A stretch of 64,000 nt of DNA from positions 1 to 64,000 of the forward strand of contig NZ_FXAZ01000010.1 of NCBI RefSeq assembly GCF_900177815.1. The letters are read 5' to 3'. Below are positions 20,465 through 28,668 of this stretch, piece by piece. The stretch is from Paenibacillus aquistagni (GTDB taxonomy: Bacteria > Bacillota > Bacilli > Paenibacillales > Paenibacillaceae). Both the position numbers and the translations under genes were made by a program. The notes beneath the pieces were generated by a model. The model made no database searches. It was not told the origin of the DNA and saw only the letters and a program-made list of their open reading frames with translations. Position 1 is the stretch's first letter, and the number at the start of each line of letters is the position of its first letter.

Positions 20465-21185
20465 ATCGTCCTTTTTCCTGTTCCTTTTCTTATTGTTCTG
20501 CTGCTTGCTTTTTCACGATTTCTTTTTTGATTTCATGAAGGATTTGATCTTTGGATAAGCCCGTTATTTTATCGAACTGTGAGATATCTGCGCTTTCCAA
20601 TGTGAAAATGACTTGATCTCCTCTTTTATTTTTCTCAATAGCGGTAGTTTCGGGGTTAAACTTAAGTGTAGCTATGTCATTGGCATCCAGTTCTATATGA
20701 TTCGGTACAACAGCAGGGCTATAATTATTTCTATCTTTTAAGTAAGCCAACATAACAATATATTTTTTGCTCATATCAGGCTTAACGAAATCTGGTAGTG
20801 GAACGTCTGCCTCATATAAATGTCCATCAATTGTTTCACTTAGTTTGCGATAGTGAGAGATGAGAACTTGAATTTCATCTTGAGCATGTCCCAGCAGCGT
20901 CTCTTCAACTTTAAATGTATAGATGTCTCCCCAATAACCGCTGCCCATATGGTATTCTTCCTCATGTTTTACATAGTGTCCGAAGACAATATCTCTTGCA
21001 AAGCCTACAGACTTCTCAATATCGCCTCCAAGCGCCATATCTAGATAAGAGTTAACGTTGTAGGTCTGGGGTTCATATTGATTCTTGCTTTGGTATATGA
21101 GCCAACTTGTTACTCCAATAATCAGGACTGCAATCAATCCGAACAGAACGTATTTTCTTGTATTCATCATAAGAGGATGCCTCCC
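20465..21185. repeat. tandem repeat copy 2 (721 bp)
   Basis: Direct repeat of 19567-20287. The similarity fades at about 21210, inside the 3' end of the metalloprotease remnant, and the corresponding position left of copy 1 (about 20290-20312) carries a degraded version of the same protease end. Confidence 0.9.
20490..21170 (-). CDS. exported membrane-anchored protein, copy 2 of a tandem pair
   Basis: Same length (226 residues) and layout as copy 1, with the membrane anchor at residues 6-26. The main differences are a block of substitutions where copy 1 has KSHVRNDHAG and copy 2 has VKHEEEYHMG, and another near residue 145. Its start follows the stop codon of the metalloprotease remnant by about 20 bases, so the two were probably one operon. 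The duplication appears recent because the C-terminal part is unchanged. Confidence 0.8.
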   Translation of the reverse strand: MMNTRKYVLFGLIAVLIIGVTSWLIYQSKNQYEPQTYNVNSYLDMALGGDIEKSVGFARDIVFGHYVKHEEEYHMGSGYWGDIYTFKVEETLLGHAQDEIQVLISHYRKLSETIDGHLYEADVPLPDFVKPDMSKKYIVMLAYLKDRNNYSPAVVPNHIELDANDIATLKFNPETTAIEKNKRGDQVIFTLESADISQFDKITGLSKDQILHEIKKEIVKKQAAEQ

Positions 21186-21190
21186 TACTA

Positions 21191-21364
21191 TTAATTTGGA
21201 TATCTTGCGTTTACACCATTGATATCATCCGTTTGAGGAGTATAAATAGTCTCTCGGTTTCTATTTTGATTCATTAATGCAATAGCAACACTATTTTCTT
21301 CGTGCAAACCAAGAGCATGACCTAGTTCATGCCCAGCTACACTTCTTCTTGTTAAAAAATATCC
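21191..21364 (-). pseudogene. 3' remnant of a matrixin-type zinc metalloprotease gene
   Basis: Reading the minus strand from 21364 to the stop at 21191 gives 57 residues containing HELGHALGLHEE, which fits the HExxHxxGxxH zinc motif of M10-type proteases, followed by a Met-containing stretch and an end DINGVNARYPN typical of matrixins. A stop codon (21365-21367) lies directly upstream in frame and no start or signal peptide is present, so most of the gene is lost. The upstream sequence is AT-rich without coding character. Confidence 0.75.
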
Positions 21365-21389
21365 TTACTAATGAGTTTATTTAAAAGAA

Positions 21390-21488
21390 AGTAAATTACA
21401 TACATGTTACCACAATTAACCATGTTTAAACGTGCAAACTTTATTAGTATTTTCCGCAACAATTATGTGATGCAAGATGTAATTTACT
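21390..21488. repeat. 99-bp segment bounded by 12-bp inverted repeats
   Basis: AGTAAATTACAT (21390-21401) and ATGTAATTTACT (21477-21488) are perfect inverted copies. The enclosed DNA is AT-rich and non-coding. It directly follows the point where the protease remnant loses its reading frame. It might be a small non-autonomous element or a deletion scar; no target duplication was found. Confidence 0.35.
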
Positions 21489-21570
21489 AAATATACTTGT
21501 AAGATTAGAGTTATCATGATTATCAGTTTAAAATTGTTATACAGTTCAGATATAAATTCAAACTGTAATT

Positions 21571-22476
21571 TCATAAATTCATATTTTGTGCGAGTTGCTC
21601 CATATCCTTCATCAAGTCAGGTATCCAATCTTCTGAGCCAGGGATGATCGACGTGCCGCCATCTACCAGCCACGCTAGTGTTTTGATCAGCCAGCATATT
21701 CCTCCTATATCTACCTGCCAACCTAATTGTTCCATGGATGTATGTTGACCCAGTTCGTGCTGGTAAGCGGTGATAATCTCCTCTCGCGTTACCTGACTAA
21801 GCGCGCTGGCCTCTGTCGTTAAGCAGTATAAATCCCCAAGGTGGGGGCTCAAATAGGCGGATGACCAGTCAATGGGCATTACTCGATTGTCTTGAATGAC
21901 GAGATTCTTAGCATGATAATCATGATGGACAATGGTGATCGGGATTGTTCTGTATAGTTTGTCTAGTTGATCAGGCAAATGGATACGCAATTGCTTCAGT
22001 GTACTGTTTCCCGCTAAATGCTGTGATTGAAGAAGCTTATCCAACAGACTGAGAAATTCGGACGCAGATACGGTGTATGAACGAATAACACTCGTAGGAA
22101 TGTCATTCAAGTTAAGCGAGGCGGTGGCTCGGATTCTAGCTAACTCGCTTGCTGCTTGCAGAAATTGATTGGCGCTCGGCTGCTGCTCCAGGTTATAGCT
22201 CCCGCAATCCTCCATGACCATGAGTGAGCCCTGCTGCTGCTCGACAACATGATAGATGCGAGGTGCATGTATCTGTAAAGGAGTGATGAGCTTCCTGTAA
22301 ATGTCGGCTTCCCCTGCCATTTCTTGTCCACCCCATTTGAGGATAAGTGTGCTGCCTGATTGGAGTGTTATTCGGTATACCTCTGATAAGGTCCATTTAC
22401 GCAGAAGTTCGCACTTGGTGACTTCATGAAGGGATGGAATTGAGTCAAGATATTCAACTAGGTGATCTGAAAGCAT
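21571..22476 (-). CDS. phosphotransferase of the APH/choline kinase-like family
   Basis: A 301-residue protein-kinase-like small-molecule kinase. The catalytic loop HHDYHAKNL (His-x-Asp...Asn) and the metal-binding IDWSSAYLSPHLGDL are both present, and an N-lobe Lys lies in LILKWGG. Such proteins phosphorylate aminoglycosides, homoserine, hydroxyurea-type or other small alcohols; the substrate cannot be told from sequence. AAGGGGG lies 8 bases before ATG 22476. It is read alone, away from the photolyase gene. Confidence 0.88.
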   Translation of the reverse strand: MLSDHLVEYLDSIPSLHEVTKCELLRKWTLSEVYRITLQSGSTLILKWGGQEMAGEADIYRKLITPLQIHAPRIYHVVEQQQGSLMVMEDCGSYNLEQQPSANQFLQAASELARIRATASLNLNDIPTSVIRSYTVSASEFLSLLDKLLQSQHLAGNSTLKQLRIHLPDQLDKLYRTIPITIVHHDYHAKNLVIQDNRVMPIDWSSAYLSPHLGDLYCLTTEASALSQVTREEIITAYQHELGQHTSMEQLGWQVDIGGICWLIKTLAWLVDGGTSIIPGSEDWIPDLMKDMEQLAQNMNL

Positions 22477-22820
22477 AATGAATCCCCCTTTGTTAACAAC
22501 GGCTTGTAGTGATATTGTGGCATGGCGAGGGGGAAATTTATAGACTTATCTTTATCGTTTTGTTATGATGTCGAATGAGGTCTGGATTGAATCGTTCAGA
22601 CTGTGATTGGTTCATAAACAGGGACAGTAAATCCACGAATGGATGATTGCTGTCCTTTTTTATATGATGCATATCTACGAACGGTTACTGTTATGTTATT
22701 TTTTATCATGAGGTTGCAGCAGCAGTTGATGAGAATGCCCATTGACACATAAAGGTGTAACATTAGATCAAGATACGGAATACGACTGACGCCTTTTGAA
22801 AAGTAGAAAGGAGATAGATG
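22477..22820. other. divergent spacer between phosphotransferase and photolyase
   Basis: It holds an orphan plus-strand terminator (22621-22661) and a TTGACA at 22742-22747 with a poor -10 (TAGATC at 22764-22769, 16-base spacer) that may drive the photolyase gene. No coding sequence was found. Confidence 0.5.
22621..22661 (+). terminator. orphan terminator upstream of photolyase gene
   Basis: GGACAG (22622-22627) and CTGTCC (22650-22655) form the stem, with ATCCA/TGGAT pairing inside the loop, and six T follow. No plus-strand gene lies upstream, so it may end a short leader or small RNA that starts near 22576 (TAGACT-N17-TATGAT at 22541-22569). Confidence 0.55.
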
Positions 22821-24221
22821 ATGTACGTTTGGTTTCATCGACGCGATTTGCGTACGACTGATCTTACTGGATTTGATACCCTTGCAGAGCTGAACATGCC
22901 CGGACTGCATGTAATGGTGCTCGACCCAAAGCTGATTGATGAGCGTCGGGTCCGCGAACATAGCGGCCGCTTCTTTCTCAAGCAGGTACAGCGCCTGATG
23001 AAGCAATATCAAGGCCATCGTCAAACCTTAAACGTATTCTATGGGGCGCCTGATCAGGTTCTGCTGAAGCTCGCTTCCTGCCATCCGTTAGCGAAGGTGG
23101 CCTACCATCAGGATGTAACACCTTATGCCAAGCAGCGCGACCGATTGCTGCAGGATACCGCACAGGCATGTGGCTTAGAAGTGGTTGCCGCCATGGACCA
23201 TATGCTGATTGATGCGGATGTGCTGGATCATGCTGCTAATCGTGAGCAGCCTTACAAAGTGTTTACGCCCTTCTATAACAAATGGAAGCAGGTTATGGCT
23301 CAATTTGCGGAGCCTCCTAGAAGAACGGCCCTGTCGGACCTTAAGACGATAGCGGCTGGTCTTGAAGTGACAGAGGCTTTCCGTCTGCCATCATGGCTCG
23401 AAGATGTATTGTATTCCACATCCGACGCTGACTCGGTTTTTTCACAGGAGGAACCACTTGAGAGACTAAACATCTTTTTAACAGAAAAGCTTCCAGACTA
23501 TGAACAGGGAAGAGATCGATATAACTGGAGCCACACTAGTGAAATGAGCGGTTTCTTCAATACAGGGACGATCTCGATCCGACAAGGGTACAACTCAGCA
23601 ACACAGCTTGGTGCTCGGCATCATGTGGAGAGCTGGCTTAGACAATTGGCATGGCGGGACTTCTACCTGTATCAAGCCCTGCGCAATCCAGATTACTTCA
23701 GCTACGAGCAGCAGTTCAACTGGACAAGCTTTGATGATTCTGCCTTTATTCGGTGGAGCGAGGCTGACACAGGCATTCCGATCATAGATGCTGCCATGAC
23801 AGAGCTGAATATGACTGGCCGAATGCCCAATCGCTTGCGCATGGTAACAGCGATGTTTCTGACTAAGCAGCTGTTGTGCCCCTTTATGCATGGCGAGGCT
23901 TACTTCCGAGATAAGCTTGCTGATTATGATCATGTGCTCAATCGCGGGGGCTGGCTATGGAGCTCCTCGCTAGGCTATGATGCAGCGCCTTACTTTCGCG
24001 TTATGAATCCCGTGCGGCAGTCCGAAACCTATGATCCTAGCGGGTCGTATATCCGGCGCTGGCTTCCCAAGCTTGCTCATTTGTCCGACAAAGCGATTCA
24101 TAAGCCGCAGGGACACGCCATCGTTGATCTGAAGCAGGCAAGACTGCGGGCCATCGAGCAGTACAGGATGCTGCTGCAGCAAAGAAAACAGTTCAATGAA
24201 AGTAAAGGAATAGAAGAATAA
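22821..24221 (+). CDS. phr: deoxyribodipyrimidine photolyase
   Basis: Light-dependent repair of cyclobutane pyrimidine dimers. The 466-residue product has the N-terminal antenna alpha/beta domain (VWFHRRDLR...) and the C-terminal FAD-binding helical domain. Conserved FAD and DNA-contact stretches are RDFYLYQA, NRLRMVTAMFLTK and WSSSLGYDAAPYFRVMNP. AAAGGAGA at 22807-22814 fits ATG 22821 best; ATG 22818 is only 3 bases from it. It ends before a strong terminator. The sequence is a class I CPD photolyase rather than a (6-4) or cryptochrome type by its length and motifs. Confidence 0.95.
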   Translation: MYVWFHRRDLRTTDLTGFDTLAELNMPGLHVMVLDPKLIDERRVREHSGRFFLKQVQRLMKQYQGHRQTLNVFYGAPDQVLLKLASCHPLAKVAYHQDVTPYAKQRDRLLQDTAQACGLEVVAAMDHMLIDADVLDHAANREQPYKVFTPFYNKWKQVMAQFAEPPRRTALSDLKTIAAGLEVTEAFRLPSWLEDVLYSTSDADSVFSQEEPLERLNIFLTEKLPDYEQGRDRYNWSHTSEMSGFFNTGTISIRQGYNSATQLGARHHVESWLRQLAWRDFYLYQALRNPDYFSYEQQFNWTSFDDSAFIRWSEADTGIPIIDAAMTELNMTGRMPNRLRMVTAMFLTKQLLCPFMHGEAYFRDKLADYDHVLNRGGWLWSSSLGYDAAPYFRVMNPVRQSETYDPSGSYIRRWLPKLAHLSDKAIHKPQGHAIVDLKQARLRAIEQYRMLLQQRKQFNESKGIEE

Positions 24222-24294
24222 ACAGGAGACGGTAAGAGATCATTCGCTAAAGAAACATTCTCATTTTTCATTAGGTTAGCCTTAAAACATAAGC

Positions 24295-24328
24295 AAGGCA
24301 CCCCTTATTCCCAAGGGAGTGCCTTTTT
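24295..24328 (+). terminator. photolyase terminator
   Basis: AAGGCAC and CCCTT (24295-24306) pair with AAGGG and GTGCCTT (24313-24325) with one bulged A, followed by T. It lies between convergent genes and may also serve marR. Confidence 0.85.
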
Positions 24329-24339
24329 GTGCTGCATGC

Positions 24340-24774
24340 TTATTGTTCGTAAAAGACTTTTGATTGAAGCAGAATCAAGGCTTCCTCAATACTCGCCAAC
24401 TCCTCAGGGGAGATGTCCTTCATTCGTTCCTTAAAGCGCTCTCCGATTTGTTGGAAGGCGTTATCCATCATCGACTGTCCAGCAGGAGTGAGACGGATAA
24501 GCTGCTTGCGGCGATCTTCTGCCACCTCGAACTTTTCACATAATTGCTTCTCCGTCAGCTTCTTGAGCTCTCGACTCGTATTGGGCATGGAAATATGCTT
24601 GCAATCGCTGATCTGGCTCAAGGTAACGGGCTGACTCACGGCGATATATTCCAAAATTCCGTATTGTACAGGTGTAATATCATCTGGCTTCACATCTTTA
24701 GTAAGCTCATGAGTCACTTCATGTACAGCCGTAGTAAAGGCCACAAATTGCTGAAAAAGGGCTGCTGTGTCCAT
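24340..24774 (-). CDS. MarR family transcriptional regulator
   Basis: A 144-residue winged-helix repressor. Helix-turn-helix VTLSQISDCKHISMPNTSRELKKL (about 50-75) is followed by the wing with Asp-Arg-Arg (AEDRRKQLIRLTPAG). GAGGTGAT precedes ATG 24774. It is divergent from a quinone-reductase-like gene, and the spacer holds symmetrical TTATCA/TGATAA sites. This arrangement is the usual one for MarR repressors controlling their neighbour in response to oxidants or phenolic compounds. The effector is not known. Confidence 0.93.
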   Translation of the reverse strand: MDTAALFQQFVAFTTAVHEVTHELTKDVKPDDITPVQYGILEYIAVSQPVTLSQISDCKHISMPNTSRELKKLTEKQLCEKFEVAEDRRKQLIRLTPAGQSMMDNAFQQIGERFKERMKDISPEELASIEEALILLQSKVFYEQ

Positions 24775-24811
24775 TGTGCTATCACCTCATACTGCAACCA
24801 TAACAAACTAA

Positions 24812-24880
24812 TTATCATTAAACAATTATCAATTGACAATTAAAAATAAAGTGTGCTACTATTTGGTTATCAAATGATAA
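24812..24880. promoter_or_regulatory. MarR operators in the divergent spacer
   Basis: An 18-base near-palindrome, AATTATCAATTGACAATT (24825-24842, one mismatch), covers the -35 of the quinone-reductase promoter. A perfect 14-base palindrome, TTATCAAATGATAA (24867-24880), covers its start region. A further TTATCA half-site lies at 24812-24817. Confidence 0.65.
24833..24862 (+). promoter_or_regulatory. sigma-A promoter of the NAD(P)H oxidoreductase gene
   Basis: TTGACA at 24833-24838 and TACTAT at 24857-24862 with an 18-base spacer and a TG extended -10 at 24854-24855. Confidence 0.75.
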
Positions 24881-24897
24881 TAAAATGAGGTGTTCGC

Positions 24898-25485
24898 ATG
24901 AAGGTGTTGGCTGTACTTGCTCATCCGAATCATAAGAGCTTAAGCTATGCTTTTTTTCAACAAGTGATTCAAGGCAGTCAGGAGAATGCGCATATTACCG
25001 AGATTCAGGTGCTTGATCTCTACGAGGAGGGATTCGATCCCGTTTTGGTATTTAATGAGGAGAAGAGAAGAAGGGATATGCATCTTGACCCGAAGCTTGC
25101 CTTATACCGCGAACAGATCCTATGGGCGGATAAGCTTGTATTTGTGTATCCGATCTGGTGGGGAAGGCCCCCTGCCATGCTGCTTGGCTATATTGATCAG
25201 CTATTTGCGTCGAATTTTGCGTATCGTGATCATGGAGGATTGCTGCCAGAAGGGCTTCTGAAAGGTAAATCAGCCGTATGTATTTCTTCCATGAAAGGTC
25301 CAGCGTTCTATCCGCTTTATTGGCTGGCCAATGCTCATAAGATGCTGATGAGGAAGGCGCTCTTTCGTTATGTGGGCATCAAGCAGGTAAAGTTTTTTGA
25401 GTTTGGCAATATGGAAAGCAAACAGGGCAAGCAGAAGGAGAAGTTGGAGCGGGTATACCGTTATTTCAAAGCAGTCGCGCATTAA
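24898..25485 (+). CDS. NAD(P)H dehydrogenase (quinone)-type flavoprotein
   Basis: A 195-residue flavodoxin-fold oxidoreductase of the NQO1/YwrO/MdaB group that reduces quinones or related electrophiles with two electrons, which limits redox cycling. Family stretches are the N-terminal LAVLAHPNHKSLSYA (FMN phosphate loop), VFVYPIWWGRPPAMLLGYIDQ and the GGLLPEGLLKGKSA segment. GAGGTG precedes the ATG. Its promoter carries MarR-type operators, so it is very probably repressed by the divergent MarR protein. Confidence 0.9.
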   Translation: MKVLAVLAHPNHKSLSYAFFQQVIQGSQENAHITEIQVLDLYEEGFDPVLVFNEEKRRRDMHLDPKLALYREQILWADKLVFVYPIWWGRPPAMLLGYIDQLFASNFAYRDHGGLLPEGLLKGKSAVCISSMKGPAFYPLYWLANAHKMLMRKALFRYVGIKQVKFFEFGNMESKQGKQKEKLERVYRYFKAVAH

Positions 25486-25566
25486 TACATCTGAGTGGAA
25501 TAGAGCGGTTCGGTTACGGTTAGGACCTTGCTTGTCAGTAGGAGCTCGCTGTAGTATGACAAATAA

Positions 25567-25610
25567 CAAAAAGAGCCTCCTTGCCCACGAATTGGTGGAG
25601 CGGGAGGCTC
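25567..25610 (-). terminator. terminator of the F420 ligase-like gene
   Basis: GAGCCTCC (25573-25580) pairs with GGAGGCTC (25603-25610), with CCAC/GTGG pairing inside. On the minus strand the stem is followed by a T tract. Confidence 0.85.
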
Positions 25611-25700
25611 GGCTTGTGCCAATTATTAAGGATGAAAGCAACTCCTATTAGAAGGCAAGGAGCAGATCGCAAAGCGGCGCTCCATTGTAGACATGCAGAC

Positions 25701-26891
25701 TTATTTCGTATAGTTGTCAAAATAGCCTTGGATGTAAATGATCGGCGTCCCTTTATCCCCGCTGCCGGATGTCAAATCAGACAAAGATCCAATCAGGTCG
25801 GTCAATCGTCTTGGCGTTGTGCCTTGGGCTTCCATGGCGCCTACGAGATCAGCATCCTTTTGATCAATGAATTGGGAGATCGCTTGCTTCAGCTCTTCGC
25901 CGCGCAGCTCTGCAAAGTTGTTATCGGCCAAATATTTTAGTTTGATCTCATTTGGCGTACCGTTCAGCCCTGCAGTGAAGGCTGGAGACACCACGGGATC
26001 AGCAAGCTCCCAGATCTGCCCTACAGGATCTTTGAATGCGCCGTCCCCATAGATCATGACTTCCACGTGCTTGCCGGTCTTCTCAAGCAGCATGTGCTGA
26101 ATCTGATCCACAACAGGCTGGCAATTGCGAGGGAACAGCTTTACGCTTTCCTCTGTTGCTTTATTCGATCCAAGCAGCCCATACGCTTCATTGAAGCCGC
26201 TGCCGTCGATCGGCGCTGCCAGGATGTTGTCGAGACTGTAGATGTTCTCGCCGCCATTAGCCTTAAGCAGACGTTTGGTTCTATGGCGTGAATGAATATC
26301 ACAGGTTAGGACATTCTTCGTATAGTCCAAAATCGTTTTTGGGTTGTTTGAGAAAATAACCTCGCACTCCACGCCGTACTCTTCTATTAAAGATTTATAG
26401 TAATCAATATAATCGACACCTGTGAAAGGATGCTTGTTATAGCCGAAGTAGTGTCTGAATTGTTCTTCTGTAAGCACATCCGTCCAAGGATTGACCCCTT
26501 TTTCGTCCAACAAATCAAGATCAACCAAGTGGTTGCCCACTTCGTCTGATGGATAGCTCAGCATAAGGACAATCTTCTTCGCTCCCTTTGCAATTCCGCG
26601 CAAGCAAATGGCGAAGCGGTTGCGGCTTAGAATAGGGAAGATAACACCGATCGTATCTTCGCCGAATTTGGCGCGAACGTCTGCCGCAATATGATCAATC
26701 GTTGCATAGTTCCCTTGAGCACGGGCTACGATGGATTCGGTCACCGTAACAATATCTCTGTCTTGAATGGCGTATCCCTCAACCTCAGCTGCTTTCAGCA
26801 CACTATCTACAACGATGTCTTCGATCTGATCTCCTTGGTTAATGATCGGGCAGCGAAGGCCTCTAACCACGGTTCCGACTACTCTTTCCAA
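25701..26891 (-). CDS. coenzyme F420-0:L-glutamate ligase-like protein
   Basis: A 396-residue soluble protein. The first ~180 residues match what I know of the CofE/FbiB F420-0 gamma-glutamyl ligase fold: RGLRCPIINQGD, VTESIVARAQGNYAT, GVIFPILSRNRFA, and LSYPSDEVGNH. The long C-terminal part (about 190-396) is typical of the Clostridia/Paenibacillus version rather than of actinobacterial FbiB. The start is TTG 26891 with AAGGAG 8 bases upstream. No other F420 genes are present in the window, so the substrate may be something other than F420. It stands alone with its own terminator. Confidence 0.65.
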   Translation of the reverse strand: MERVVGTVVRGLRCPIINQGDQIEDIVVDSVLKAAEVEGYAIQDRDIVTVTESIVARAQGNYATIDHIAADVRAKFGEDTIGVIFPILSRNRFAICLRGIAKGAKKIVLMLSYPSDEVGNHLVDLDLLDEKGVNPWTDVLTEEQFRHYFGYNKHPFTGVDYIDYYKSLIEEYGVECEVIFSNNPKTILDYTKNVLTCDIHSRHRTKRLLKANGGENIYSLDNILAAPIDGSGFNEAYGLLGSNKATEESVKLFPRNCQPVVDQIQHMLLEKTGKHVEVMIYGDGAFKDPVGQIWELADPVVSPAFTAGLNGTPNEIKLKYLADNNFAELRGEELKQAISQFIDQKDADLVGAMEAQGTTPRRLTDLIGSLSDLTSGSGDKGTPIIYIQGYFDNYTK

Positions 26892-27179
26892 TCTAATCGC
26901 TCCTTATGTCAAGTTCTGACCCATTTTATCTCTACTTTGACTATACCTTGATTGTGCATCATAAGTAAAACTAATAAAGTTAATGTTTGATATAAATCAA
27001 ATTAATGTTGTGCTAACAGAGCACTCCCATGCCTATGTATTCCCCTCTTGATTGCAGGCAGAGGCATAAGGTTTCGACGATAAAGGAGCAAGATCGGATA
27101 TAACCAAGTTTTCTCAGGACGGCTTTCTAAATGCGAGTAAAATGATAGGAAAGAACATGGATGATTGGAGGTCCACATG

Positions 27180-28238
27180 ATGAAAACACAGTTGACTGCA
27201 TTATTTGATCAGTATGCGAGGGAGCATCATTTTTCAGGTGCGGCTCTCATTCAGAAAGGAACGAATCCATTATTCGCTGGCGCTTATGGCTTTGCCCATC
27301 GAGGCTTTCACATCCCGAATCAGCTTCATACGATGTTTGATACGGCTTCAATTACGAAGCTGTTCACAACCGTTGCGATCTTGCAGCTTGTCGATCAAGG
27401 CAAGCTTAGCATCGATGACTGCATCACGGATATTATCGATTTGACAGGAACTTGTATTCCAACAGATGTGACGATTGCCCATCTCCTTACACATACCTCA
27501 GGTATTGCAGATGATGCAGATGAGGAAGAAGGAGAGAGCTATGAGGATTTATTTATCCAGAAGCCGAACTACTCGATACGCCATTGTGGCGATTTTCTGC
27601 CCCAATTTGCTTACAAGGAGCCGAAATTCAAGGCAGGCACGAGCGTGAGCTATAATAATTGTGCTTTTGTGCTGCTGGGATTAGCTATTGAGCAGGTGGC
27701 GCAGGTCGATTATCGGAGCTACGTTCAGCAGCATGTTTTTCTTCCAGCAGGCATGAACAGTACCGACTTTTGCGCAAAGGATGAAGGAGATGCTCCAATA
27801 GCAGAAGGCTACTCTCTGGTTCATACTGCATCGAATGAGATAGCGTGGAGAAAAAACATTTATTCATTTCCGCCAATTGGCACTGCGGATGGAGGCGCCT
27901 TTACCACAGTTGGGGACCTTGATCGGTTTATGCGGGCAATCATTGCGTGCAAGCTATTATCCGAGGTGCAAACGCAGGAATTATTGAAGCCGCACACCAC
28001 GCTGGAGCGGCGGACTAGTAGAGGAGAAACCATAAGAAATGGCTATGGCTTTCACTTTTTATACGATGCTAATGGCCAGTTGATTCGCTTGCACAAAGAA
28101 GGGGCCAACGCGGGTGTGGCCGCGATGTTCGCTTATTATCCGACGCTTGATGCAACGAGCACGATTCTAGCCAACCAGACGTGTAATGTATGGGAGCTTC
28201 ATCGGCAGGCAGAGCAGATTTTACTAGAAAAACATTGA
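27180..28238 (+). CDS. serine hydrolase of the beta-lactamase (class C) fold
   Basis: A 352-residue protein without signal peptide. It has the SxxK motif in TASITKLF (about residue 58) and the Tyr-x-Asn motif YNN (about 160), the hallmark of class C beta-lactamases, PBP4-like peptidases and esterases. The third motif appears as HKEGANAG instead of KTG. Being cytosolic by sequence, it more likely acts as an esterase or peptidase than as a resistance enzyme. GGAGG at 27167-27171 gives the best spacing to ATG 27180; ATG 27177 is an alternative. Confidence 0.85.
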   Translation: MKTQLTALFDQYAREHHFSGAALIQKGTNPLFAGAYGFAHRGFHIPNQLHTMFDTASITKLFTTVAILQLVDQGKLSIDDCITDIIDLTGTCIPTDVTIAHLLTHTSGIADDADEEEGESYEDLFIQKPNYSIRHCGDFLPQFAYKEPKFKAGTSVSYNNCAFVLLGLAIEQVAQVDYRSYVQQHVFLPAGMNSTDFCAKDEGDAPIAEGYSLVHTASNEIAWRKNIYSFPPIGTADGGAFTTVGDLDRFMRAIIACKLLSEVQTQELLKPHTTLERRTSRGETIRNGYGFHFLYDANGQLIRLHKEGANAGVAAMFAYYPTLDATSTILANQTCNVWELHRQAEQILLEKH

Positions 28239-28668
28239 AATAGCGATAGAAGGACAGAAGCCTAAGAACGTCCGGTCGTAGTATGCGTGGGCTTGCTTAG
28301 GGCAGCAAGCTGCTATTGATCGGACAAGTCGGAGTGGCACGATGACAAGAATAGAAAAAGTAAGGCTGCATTTGAGTTAAGGTATTACGCAGAGATGAAT
28401 AAGCTGCCATCGACATCTAGATGGCAGCTTATTCGTCGTTGTCTACGCGCTGTGCGATTCAGCAATTAACCTTGTGAAAGACGATCCAACTTCGAAGCGG
28501 TCAGGCTTAAAAGCGCCTTTGATTGGAGTCCACTGCGTTAGCATCAGAATATTGTTGAGCATCTCGGATCTCTTCCAATGGAATAATCGAAATGCGCGTT
28601 TCGCCTTCTGCTGGGATATGGACCCAAGTAATATGCGGCTATTCGTCAGCGCTGTCCCAGCTATTGGA
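28239..28668. other. spacer between serine hydrolase and AraC-GH39 gene
   Basis: It contains the hairpin at 28398-28433 and about 230 bases that are open in one plus frame and one minus frame but lack starts, ribosome sites or recognisable protein similarity. The sequence may be decayed coding DNA. Confidence 0.4.
28398..28433. terminator. hairpin downstream of serine hydrolase gene
   Basis: A perfect 14-bp stem, AATAAGCTGCCATC (28398-28411) and GATGGCAGCTTATT (28420-28433), with an 8-base loop. The T tract is weak on both strands. Confidence 0.6.
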
